Source: Spirochaetaceae bacterium | GTDB lineage: Bacteria; Spirochaetota; Spirochaetia; Treponematales; Breznakiellaceae | Assembly: GCA_031265635.1 (NCBI GenBank) | Contig: JAISCK010000114.1 | Location: 1-6,360, forward strand | Length of the DNA stretch: 6,360 nucleotides | Reading direction: 5' to 3' | Shown: positions 1-5,492 of the stretch, piece after piece | Layout: every line of letters begins with the position of its first letter | Position numbering within the stretch: the first letter of the stretch is position 1 | Translations under genes and position numbers: made by a program | Notes under the pieces: generated by a model | Seen by the model: only the letters and a program-made list of their open reading frames with translations | What the model was told of the DNA's origin: nothing | Databases searched by the model: none

Positions 1-388
1 AGTTGAGATTACCGCCGCCGGCGACAATGCCGGCCTGGAGATAGGCGGCGAGCAGGCCGGGGCCCATCCTTCCAAAATTGTAGACGGCGTAGAGGTTAGG
101 CAGGAACCAGGTGGGTTCATCCTGCTCAAGGGTCTTGTCAACGGGGCTGTCCAGTTCATTCTTGTAGAATTTGAACAGGGTCTGGTTGCTTACGTCAAGA
201 GAAAGCCCCTGCGGCAAAAAGACTGTTCCGGCGGGATTAAAGTTGACAATATCGGCGCTGTCGGTGGCCGCGTTGCGCGACGTGGTCATCATCCAGTTGA
301 TACTTTGGTTGGACAGATAGTCTATGCTGCCCGCGAAAAGCCCGGCGGCGAGAAAAAGGGTCAATAGAATACACAGCGATTTCTTCAT
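1..388 (-). CDS. OmpP1/FadL-like outer-membrane protein, N-terminal part (second tandem copy)
   Basis: The gene starts at the ATG at 388-386 and runs off the left edge after 129 complete codons, so the C-terminal barrel is not visible. A good ribosome binding site (AAGGAG) lies just upstream. Residues 1-20 form a Sec signal peptide (MKK, then a hydrophobic run ending LFAG). Residues 38-58 carry the SRNAATDSADIVNFNPAG segment, and the NPAG motif near the mature N-terminus is typical of the OmpP1/FadL/TodX family, whose members are outer-membrane barrels that pass hydrophobic compounds (family knowledge). By eye, 52 of the first 58 residues match the complete neighbour at 485-1873. They diverge at about residues 75-105, where this copy is about 12 residues shorter, then match again at the LPNLY and AAYLQAG segments. 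This is a paralogue by tandem duplication, with its own promoter in the 96-bp gap. The substrate is unknown. Confidence 0.9.
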   Translation of the reverse strand, partial: MKKSLCILLTLFLAAGLFAGSIDYLSNQSINWMMTTSRNAATDSADIVNFNPAGTVFLPQGLSLDVSNQTLFKFYKNELDSPVDKTLEQDEPTWFLPNLYAVYNFGRMGPGLLAAYLQAGIVAGGGNLN

Positions 389-440
389 ATAAACTCCTTC
401 AAAATTAACAATCGGGGATTGGTAAAAACACCCCCTTTCT

Positions 441-473
441 TATATAGCATGACAGAAAAAGATACTTTGTCAA
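441..473 (-). promoter_or_regulatory. Predicted promoter of the left (partial) barrel gene
   Basis: Read on the minus strand, TTGACA (473-468) is a perfect -35 box and TGCTATATA (449-441) resembles an extended -10. The spacing of about 21 bases is long, which the extended TG element may offset. The same layout, including the shared string TTTTTCTGTCATG between the boxes, is found upstream of the paralogue at 1873. This conservation is the main support. TGACA and TGTCA (minus strand) form an inverted repeat with a 13-base spacer and could bind a regulator. Confidence 0.55.
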
Positions 474-484
474 GAGTTTCAAAA

Positions 485-1873
485 TTAGTAGTGGTAGCCC
501 GCGCCTATGCCGATGTTGAGGACGCTTTTTTTGTAGGTTCCCGAGGCGCTAAAAATCGAAGGGAAAGGGGACACCGAAGAGTAATCATGGGGCAGATAGT
601 AGCTGTAGAGGCCGGATAGGGTAAAGGAGAGGCCGTTTTTAAGGGCATAGCTGGCGCCGAGGCCAACGGCTATGGAATCAAGGGGGGGATTGGCGCTGGC
701 GTTGAGTACGGTCTTGCTGTCGGTAAAATAGCTGTCCCTGGCGCCTGATTCGGTGTACATAATGCCTGTGCCCAGGGTAACGCCGTCGAGGATCTTGCAG
801 GAAGCGCCGAGGCCGGCTTCGTAGCCCAGGTCAAAGTAATCTTTAATGTCGCCTTCCTCCGCTCCGGTGGCGCTGGTATAGGTCCTGCCCAGGTCCGCCA
901 CATTGAGGAGAAAGATATTGCCCGAAAGGGAAACGGTCAGGATGTCATTAACCGCGTATTCCGCGCCCAGGGCAATAAGATGGGGAAGGTTCTGTTTGAA
1001 TTTTTTGCCGTTGCTGATGCCGCTGTTGGCAAGAATGGTTCTCCCTATTCCCACCAGCCGCGCCGAGCTTCCGCTCATGCTCTTTTCGTTATATTCAAAC
1101 TCAAGTTTGGTTTCCATCTCATAGCGGGCGGAAAGGGTAAGGCCCGTTACGGGCCGCACGTTAATTCCCGCGATGGGGGTAAAGCCCACGGCGTTGTATT
1201 CAAACTCGCTTTTGAGCGCTCCGCCGCCGCTATACGCGGCTTTAAGGATAAAGCCCCGCCGGGGCAGGACCACGCGGGAACCGAGGCTGACCGACAGTTT
1301 GTCGTCAAAGAAGGAATAGGCCCCGCCGATACCTATGTTGTAGTAGATGCTGGACGCCTCGAAACTCTGGGACGTGATGTTCCCATTGACGGTGGCCAGC
1401 AGGGACAGGCTGGCAAGGGCAAGGGTCGATCCGGCCGTGCCGTCTTTCCAGTTAAGATTGCCGCCGCCCGCGACAACGCCGGCCTGGAGATAGGCGGCGA
1501 GCCTGCCGGGGCCCGCTATGTTACCAAAATTATAGGCCACATAGAGATTGGGCAGGGACCAGGTTATTTTTTCAGGCTTAAAGGTATCATCTATCGGACG
1601 CATGCCCCGTATTGATACACGGCCGGGATCAAAGGCAACAGTATTCCCGTAAAATTTGAACAGGGTCTGGCTGCTCACGTCAACATGAAGGCCGGGCGCC
1701 AGGAACACGGTTCCGGCGGGGTTATAATTGACAATGTCGGCGCTGTCGGTGGCCGCGTTACGCGACGTGGTCATCATCCAGGCGGCGCTCTGGTTGGTCA
1801 GGTAGTCAAGACTGCCCGCGAAAAGCCCGGCGGCAAGAAAAAGGGTCAAGACAATACACAGTGATTTCTTCAT
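485..1873 (-). CDS. OmpP1/FadL-like outer-membrane beta-barrel protein, 462 aa (complete tandem copy)
   Basis: The chosen start is the ATG at 1873, preceded by AGAGGAA at proper distance and followed by a clear signal peptide (MKKSLCIVLTLFLAAGLFAG). An in-frame ATG at 1918 would add 15 residues, but lies inside a palindrome, lacks a ribosome site and would bury the signal peptide. After cleavage near residue 19-20 the protein has SRNAATDSADIVNYNPAG (NPAG at 51-54), the hallmark of the OmpP1/FadL/TodX family of outer-membrane transporters for hydrophobic molecules. The rest consists of alternating polar/hydrophobic strands rich in G, S, Y and N (for example GGAYSFFDDKLSVSLGSRVV and LTVSLSGNIFLL), and the chain ends in GIGAGYHY with a terminal aromatic residue, as expected of a barrel assembled by the BAM machinery. 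Length fits FadL-type proteins (about 400-470 residues). The substrate cannot be told from sequence. A paralogue follows 96 bp downstream on the same strand with its own promoter. Confidence 0.92.
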   Translation of the reverse strand: MKKSLCIVLTLFLAAGLFAGSLDYLTNQSAAWMMTTSRNAATDSADIVNYNPAGTVFLAPGLHVDVSSQTLFKFYGNTVAFDPGRVSIRGMRPIDDTFKPEKITWSLPNLYVAYNFGNIAGPGRLAAYLQAGVVAGGGNLNWKDGTAGSTLALASLSLLATVNGNITSQSFEASSIYYNIGIGGAYSFFDDKLSVSLGSRVVLPRRGFILKAAYSGGGALKSEFEYNAVGFTPIAGINVRPVTGLTLSARYEMETKLEFEYNEKSMSGSSARLVGIGRTILANSGISNGKKFKQNLPHLIALGAEYAVNDILTVSLSGNIFLLNVADLGRTYTSATGAEEGDIKDYFDLGYEAGLGASCKILDGVTLGTGIMYTESGARDSYFTDSKTVLNASANPPLDSIAVGLGASYALKNGLSFTLSGLYSYYLPHDYSSVSPFPSIFSASGTYKKSVLNIGIGAGYHY

Positions 1874-1889
1874 ACAAATTCCTCTAAAA

Positions 1890-1934
1890 GTTATAAGACG
1901 GGGGTTTGCCCAAAACAAACCCCCGTCTTATAAC
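1890..1934. repeat. Perfect inverted repeat, 19-bp arms, 7-base loop
   Basis: The left arm at 1890-1908 (GTTATAAGACGGGGGTTTG) is the exact reverse complement of the right arm at 1916-1934, separated by CCCAAAA. It sits 16 bp upstream of the barrel-gene start, and its right arm contains the predicted -10 box (TATAAG on the minus strand, 1932-1927). The mirrored arm therefore carries a TATAAG on the plus strand. If transcription starts about 7 bases after that -10, the RNA would lack most of one arm, so the symmetry would act in DNA (operator or cruciform). A transcript from farther upstream would form a very stable leader hairpin. It lacks a T-run directly after either arm and lies before a gene, so a simple terminator is unlikely. 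Confidence 0.9.
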
Positions 1935-1958
1935 ATGACAGAAAAAGAAATTTGTCAA
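1927..1958 (-). promoter_or_regulatory. Predicted promoter of the complete barrel gene
   Basis: On the minus strand there is a TTGACA -35 box (1958-1953) and an extended -10 TGTTATAAG (1935-1927), 20 bases apart. The spacing is longer than the usual 17, as in the paralogue's promoter, with TTTTTCTGTCATG conserved between. TGACA/TGTCA form an inverted repeat with a 12-base spacer (arms 1953-1957 and 1936-1940). The -10 is part of the large palindrome at 1890-1934. Confidence 0.55.
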
Positions 1959-1972
1959 GAAAATCAATATTT

Positions 1973-2006
1973 AATTTTGAACATGTGCTAAAAGAGCTTC
2001 AAAATT
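1973..2006 (+). promoter_or_regulatory. Inverted repeat overlapping a candidate fic promoter
   Basis: AATTTTGAA (1973-1981) and TTCAAAATT (1998-2006) are perfect 9-bp inverted arms with a 16-base spacer. A candidate plus-strand promoter fits on them: TTGAAC (1977-1982) as -35, 17 bases, then CAAAAT (2000-2005) as a weak -10. The arms thus cover both boxes, the geometry of a repressor operator. The promoter match is modest, and the right arm is also the shared upstream edge of the duplicated barrel unit. Confidence 0.35.
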
Positions 2007-2056
2007 GCGCGGTTTGGAAATTTTTTTACGGGAGAATTCCCCGGAGAACTTGAAAC

Positions 2057-2086
2057 ATGCTTGCGTATGCCGCGAATTGCGGATAA
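2057..2086 (+). other. Possible 9-codon leader ORF ahead of fic
   Basis: The best ribosome binding site in this region, GGAGAA (2043-2048), is 8 bases before the ATG at 2057. That ATG is not in the fic frame and opens only MLAYAANCG before TAA at 2084-2086. The fic ATG at 2097 lies 10 bases after this stop, so re-initiation could couple the two. It may equally be chance, or the trace of a small indel that displaced the original fic start. Confidence 0.25.
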
Positions 2087-2096
2087 AGTAACCAAT

Positions 2097-3107
2097 ATGG
2101 AAACCGATGGTATTGACGCGGGTCTGCTTAAAAGTATTGAAGGCAAAAAGCATGAACTGGATACATTAAGGCCGTTTCCCCCCGAAATTGTCCGCAAACT
2201 GGACGAACAGTTCACTTTAGAGTGGACATACAATTCCAACGCCATCGAGGGAAATACTTTAAGCCCGCGGGAAACCGACCTGGTAATCAACAGAGGATTG
2301 ACAATCGGAAACAAAACATTACAAGAGCATTTTGAAGCCGTTAATCATAAGCAAAGCATTCAATTTGTATATGATTTTGTCAAAAAGAAAAAGGAACTGG
2401 ACGAGGCGCTTGTTTTAGAAATCCATAAGATCATACTAAAAAATATAAGCGACGCTGATGCCGGACAGTACCGGAACGTAAATGTTATGATACGGGGAGC
2501 CGTACACCTGCCTCCGTCCGCGGTAAAGATACCCGCATTAATGGCGGAATTTTTTGCATGGTATTATGAAAAAAAGTCAAAATTATCCGCCGTGGAATTG
2601 GCCGCGTGGGTTCATTACAAATTGGTGTATATACATCCGTTTATCGACGGTAACGGAAGAACATCGCGGCTGATAATGAACCTGATATTGCTGCAAAACG
2701 GTTATCCGCCCGCCGTGATACTGCATATTGACAGAAGAAAATATTATCAGGTGTTGCAGGAAGCGGACAGGGAACACTACACCAATTATTTTAATTTTAT
2801 TGGCCGGTCCGTAGAGCGGTCGCTGTTGATTTATCTAAACGTCCTAAAAAGCAAAGATGACAAAGAGGATAGATATGGTTATATAAGTTTGCAGGAAGCC
2901 TCGGGGTTATGTGAATACGGTGTGGAATATTTGTCGTATTTGGCCCGGACCGGACGCTTAAAGGCGGTAAAGCTGCGGAAGAACTGGCTGACCACAAGGG
3001 AAGCGTTGATGGATTATATCGAAAATGTAAAGAAAAACAGCAAAAAACAGGCCAAGGCAGATAACGAGGCTGTTTCGCCTAATAGCCGTCCGAAAGGGAA
3101 CGGTTGA
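2097..3107 (+). CDS. Fic-domain protein (probable AMP-transferase) with N-terminal inhibitory motif and C-terminal helix-turn-helix-like region
   Basis: Fic proteins usually transfer AMP from ATP to Ser/Thr/Tyr of target proteins. The catalytic motif is complete: HPFIDGNGRTSR at residues 180-191 (numbered from the ATG at 2097), with catalytic His180. The segment around 130-152 (MIRGAVHLPPSAV) matches the flap that positions targets. SNAIEG at 47-52 fits the [S/T]xxxE[G/N] inhibitory motif placed before the Fic core (class II, self-inhibited), which explains why no separate antitoxin gene is adjacent. Residues about 262-308 (YISLQEASGLCEYG onwards, ending in LTTREALMDYI) resemble an excisionase/MerR-type helix-turn-helix, followed by a basic tail. 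Start choice: ATG 2097 gives 336 residues and fits the family N-terminus; TTG 2061 (348 residues, GGAGAA 12 bases upstream) and ATG 2067 are alternatives. The gene is visibly more A/T-rich than its neighbours, suggesting acquisition. It overlaps the opposite gene's end by 29 bp. The target is unknown. Confidence 0.9.
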   Translation: METDGIDAGLLKSIEGKKHELDTLRPFPPEIVRKLDEQFTLEWTYNSNAIEGNTLSPRETDLVINRGLTIGNKTLQEHFEAVNHKQSIQFVYDFVKKKKELDEALVLEIHKIILKNISDADAGQYRNVNVMIRGAVHLPPSAVKIPALMAEFFAWYYEKKSKLSAVELAAWVHYKLVYIHPFIDGNGRTSRLIMNLILLQNGYPPAVILHIDRRKYYQVLQEADREHYTNYFNFIGRSVERSLLIYLNVLKSKDDKEDRYGYISLQEASGLCEYGVEYLSYLARTGRLKAVKLRKNWLTTREALMDYIENVKKNSKKQAKADNEAVSPNSRPKGNG

Positions 3108-4728
3108 CGTCCCGCTGGTAGAGTTCCTGGTAGACATAGCTTCTGGCTTTGAGGCGGTCCTTGACCGGCTGGGAAAAAGGTACATAGCGCCAGAATATGC
3201 CCCGGACATCCTTGTCCAGTTTTTGAATGGCTTCGCTTTCTTTGGTCATCCAGGTTATGTAGTCTTCTATAAAAGATTCTTTTACGTCGCCCTTGAGTTT
3301 GCGGGAGGTAAACCACTGGTAGTAGTTGCCGGTGAGGCCCTCTTCCATCCAGTAATACGAGGCTTTTTCCTTGGCGACCTGCCAGCGCAGATCGGCCACC
3401 GCCGAGAGTATGGCAATGGACAGGTTTTTGGGGTACATGGGCAGGGCGATGCGGCCCCGGCTTGTGGCCCGGTTAAAACGGTCAAAGGGTTCCCAGCAGA
3501 TGCCCATATCGCCGTAGGAAGGGATGAGTACCACATAGGGAACGATGCGGTTCAGCCTGTTTTTATACGAGCGGGAAAAGGCTTCGAGGTCTATGCTTTC
3601 AAGCCAGGTAAGCTGGGCGAGAATGTTTTCCCTGGTTCCCACCGAATTGGGGTTACAGCGGAAATATTCCTTGGTCAGGATAGGAAAGTGGTTGCCCTGC
3701 CGGCCTATGGTCATCTTGGCCATCTGCCGCACGGTCTCAAACTCGGTGGCTATGGCCTTGACATCAACTTCCGCGGCGCCGCCTTCGTCTTCGAGTTTGT
3801 GTTTAAGGGTATGCACGTCGGTTTCCGCCTGGTTAAAATCCCGCATAAAGGTTTCGAGTTCCCGGTCTGATTTGACAAGGTTCTTGATGAGTTCCTGCAC
3901 ATCCTGAAAGGTCCGCTTCTGGCTTTCGGTATAACAGGAGTTGATGTCGGAAAATCCTTCAAGGGGATAATGTTCGGTAATAAACTGAACCTTTTCGAGC
4001 AGGGCGTGTTCCAGTATGCCACGCTCCTCGCTTTTTGCCTTGAGGAGGTTACGGGCGCCGTCCCGCCTGCCCATGGCCTTTTCCATAAGCTGCTGCATCC
4101 GTACCTGGGTATTGCTTTTTGCCACCCGGACTTCGTCGGTGCTGGAATTCCGTATGCTCCCGGTACCCACGGCCTTAAACCATTCATCAAGATAATAAAC
4201 AGGCTGATTGAGGTAGTTGTCCTCAACGGTCCTGGAAAAAAAATCCTTGTCTTCGGGGCTCATAAAATTGGGATGCAGGATGCCAAAGCGGAGGAGGTTT
4301 TTGTGGGTTTCAGAAAGCCTGCCGGCGGCTTTCTGGGCCACGCCGAGAAGGAAATCCCAGTAGGCGCTTACCAGTTGCTGCCTGAACACCCCCCGGTCCT
4401 TGGGGTCCTTGGCGTTGACATATTTCTGTATGATTGTATGCACCCGCTGGGCCTGCGCCCCGGCTCCGGCAAGGGCCTTTTTGTAGTAGTCGGGATCGTT
4501 AAAAACCCGGCGGGGCACAGGCTCGGAACGTTTGGTTATTTCGGGAAAGTGTTCTTCGGTAATGTCCACTTCGGGAGCGTCTATGGAACCGGCGTCGCCT
4601 GAACCGTCGTCAAAAAGGCTGGAATAATCCGGCGGCCGCACAGTACCGCGCCCGGCAGTCCCGCCTGTTCCGAGCAGGGCGGCAATTTCAGGGTCCATTT
4701 CACCTTGGAACATAGTATCTTGACTCAT
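3079..4728 (-). CDS. Conserved-looking hypothetical protein, 549 aa, cytoplasmic, function unknown
   Basis: I do not recognise the family. The ATG at 4728 has AAGGTGG 11 bases upstream and a good promoter behind it. No signal peptide or membrane helix is visible, so it is probably cytoplasmic. Residues 1-75 are low-complexity, Gly/Asp/Pro-rich and probably disordered (for example LLGTGGTAGRG and FDDGSGDAGS). Residues about 76-260 look helical. Residues about 265-345 are rich in charged heptad-like stretches (VQELIKNLVKSDRELETF, then DVHTLKHKLEDEGG), a probable coiled coil. Residues about 392-520 form a compact aromatic-rich part: IVPYVVLIPSYGDMGICWEPFD, then SRGRIALPMYP, then ASYYWMEEGLTGNYYQW. 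No Walker, HExxH, nucleotidyltransferase or helix-turn-helix signature was seen. It is monocistronic here, divergent from the YARHG gene and convergent with fic. Codon use agrees with the barrel and YARHG genes, so it looks native. It could be a lineage-specific spirochaete protein (inference). Confidence 0.85.
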   Translation of the reverse strand: MSQDTMFQGEMDPEIAALLGTGGTAGRGTVRPPDYSSLFDDGSGDAGSIDAPEVDITEEHFPEITKRSEPVPRRVFNDPDYYKKALAGAGAQAQRVHTIIQKYVNAKDPKDRGVFRQQLVSAYWDFLLGVAQKAAGRLSETHKNLLRFGILHPNFMSPEDKDFFSRTVEDNYLNQPVYYLDEWFKAVGTGSIRNSSTDEVRVAKSNTQVRMQQLMEKAMGRRDGARNLLKAKSEERGILEHALLEKVQFITEHYPLEGFSDINSCYTESQKRTFQDVQELIKNLVKSDRELETFMRDFNQAETDVHTLKHKLEDEGGAAEVDVKAIATEFETVRQMAKMTIGRQGNHFPILTKEYFRCNPNSVGTRENILAQLTWLESIDLEAFSRSYKNRLNRIVPYVVLIPSYGDMGICWEPFDRFNRATSRGRIALPMYPKNLSIAILSAVADLRWQVAKEKASYYWMEEGLTGNYYQWFTSRKLKGDVKESFIEDYITWMTKESEAIQKLDKDVRGIFWRYVPFSQPVKDRLKARSYVYQELYQRDVNRSLSDGY

Positions 4729-4750
4729 TCTGGATTAAACCACCTTTTTC

Positions 4751-4780
4751 AGTATAAAAGAAGAGGGAAGGCGGCGTCAA
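4751..4780 (-). promoter_or_regulatory. Predicted promoter of the 549-aa gene
   Basis: On the minus strand TTGACG (4780-4775) and TATACT (4756-4751) are separated by 18 bases, a good sigma70-type promoter. The start of transcription would fall near 4744, leaving a leader of only about 16 bases that holds AAGGTGG (4746-4740) at its very 5' end. The -35 box is 4 bp from that of the divergent promoter at 4785-4813. Confidence 0.65.
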
Positions 4781-4784
4781 CTCG

Positions 4785-4813
4785 TTGTTAAACCTCTTTT
4801 TTCGTGCTATCAT
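4785..4813 (+). promoter_or_regulatory. Predicted promoter of the YARHG gene, with start point at the ATG
   Basis: TTGTTA (4785-4790), a 17-base spacer, and TATCAT (4808-4813) preceded by TG (extended -10, TGCTATCAT) form a strong match. Transcription should start at about 4819-4821, which is the A of the ATG of the next gene. No Shine-Dalgarno sequence is present before that ATG, in keeping with a leaderless transcript. Confidence 0.65.
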
Positions 4814-4820
4814 GCGCGGT

Positions 4821-5492
4821 ATGAAGAAAATCGCGCTCATTGCCGCCCTTGTTTTCGCCCCGGCCATCCTGTGGGCCCAGAGGGGAGGAGCCGGAGAGGT
4901 ACTCCAGGGCTATGACGGTTACTGGACCAGGCAGGGAAGGATTGACATTTTCAACCTGGTGCGGTTTTATCCTGACCGGCTTCCCTTTCTGCGGAACGAA
5001 ATCTACGCCCGCTACGGGAGGCCCTTTGCCAGCGCGGAGTATCAGGCTTATTTTAACGGCCTGGCCTGGTACCGGGTGCGGAACAACTATACCGACGCCT
5101 GGCTCAGCGCCGACGACAGATACAACGCCGAGTTCATACGCTCGGTCGAACAGTCCGCGCTGGGTTTTGAGGATACGGTTAAGACGCTCCTGCAAAATGT
5201 GGAATACGAAGGCGAGGGCGTTGTCGTGGTTTTCAGTTCCAAACAGAGCCTTTTTGTTGAACGCGGCGGCGAGGGCGCCTTTGATGTGTACGGAAGGGCC
5301 CTTGAGAGCGAACAGTTCTCCTGGATCGTCATGGGCGACTGGGTCATAGCGTACCGGTCTTCCGGCAGGGATACCTATGAAGCCGCCGCGTACAGGCTGA
5401 ACCACGCCCGGCGGCGTATCACCGGAAGCGCCCGCGCTTCAATAAACACCGCAAGCCTTAACGCCCTGATTGAGGCGCAGAGAAACCGTTGA
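4821..5492 (+). CDS. Secreted YARHG-domain protein, 223 aa
   Basis: The ATG at 4821 opens a clear Sec signal peptide (MKKIALIAALVFAPAILWAQ, cleavage likely after residue 19). Starts at ATG 4812 and TTG 4785 are in frame but fall in the predicted -10 and -35 boxes, so they were rejected. Residues about 57-107 are a YARHG domain: LRNEIYARYGRPFASAEYQAYF, then LAWY, a region ending LSADDRYNAEFI. This extracytoplasmic domain is named for its YARHG motif (here YARYG, 62-66) and is found in secreted or membrane-anchored bacterial proteins; its biochemical role is not known. The remainder (about 115-223) is beta-rich (VVVVFSSKQSLFVERGG, then WIVMGDWVIAYRSSG) and unassigned. There is no lipobox cysteine or membrane anchor, so the product is probably periplasmic or outer-membrane associated. 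The stop overlaps the start of the downstream membrane-protein gene, so both are probably co-transcribed and translationally coupled. Confidence 0.88.
   Translation: MKKIALIAALVFAPAILWAQRGGAGEVLQGYDGYWTRQGRIDIFNLVRFYPDRLPFLRNEIYARYGRPFASAEYQAYFNGLAWYRVRNNYTDAWLSADDRYNAEFIRSVEQSALGFEDTVKTLLQNVEYEGEGVVVVFSSKQSLFVERGGEGAFDVYGRALESEQFSWIVMGDWVIAYRSSGRDTYEAAAYRLNHARRRITGSARASINTASLNALIEAQRNR

Larger units (their letters stand above)
1..2006 (-). repeat. Tandem gene duplication including promoter
   Basis: Nucleotide similarity between the two barrel genes is obvious: for example 4-66 matches 1453-1515, and 321-388 matches 1806-1873. It continues upstream of both starts: both have TTTTTCTGTCATG, TTGACAAA and, farther up on the minus strand, AATTTTGAA followed by A/G and CTCTT. 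In the left copy AATTTTGAA begins at 486, on top of the TAA stop of the complete gene; in the right copy it lies at 2006-1998. The duplicated unit therefore seems to begin near 2006 and to include the promoter. The right copy's upstream region is about 35 bases longer between CTCTT and the TTGACA box. Confidence 0.75.

Noticed and set aside
409..421. Small inverted repeat CAATC-GGG-GATTG in the leader of the left barrel gene
   Set aside because: Five-base arms are too short to separate from chance; it is noted only as a possible degenerate counterpart of the large palindrome.
980..1615. 211-codon plus-strand open frame opposite the complete barrel gene
   Set aside because: It lies wholly antisense to a well-supported gene, has no ribosome site of note, and its composition is what antisense frames of G/C-rich genes produce.
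1874..1918. Upstream ATG at 1918 as start of the complete barrel protein
   Set aside because: It falls in the palindrome, has no ribosome site, and would place 15 non-signal residues before an ideal signal peptide; the paralogue also starts at the MKK position.
3079..3107. Intrinsic terminator between fic and the 549-aa gene
   Set aside because: Only a weak CCGT/ACGG stem can be drawn and there is no T-run after it on either strand.
2097..3107. Fic as part of a FicT/FicA-type toxin-antitoxin pair
   Set aside because: The inhibitory SNAIEG motif is within the same protein and no small antitoxin gene is found next to it.
3223..4602. Two plus-strand open frames (3223-3870 and 3970-4602) antisense to the 549-aa gene
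   Set aside because: Neither has domain signatures or ribosome sites, and the minus-strand gene has a promoter, ribosome site and coherent protein features.
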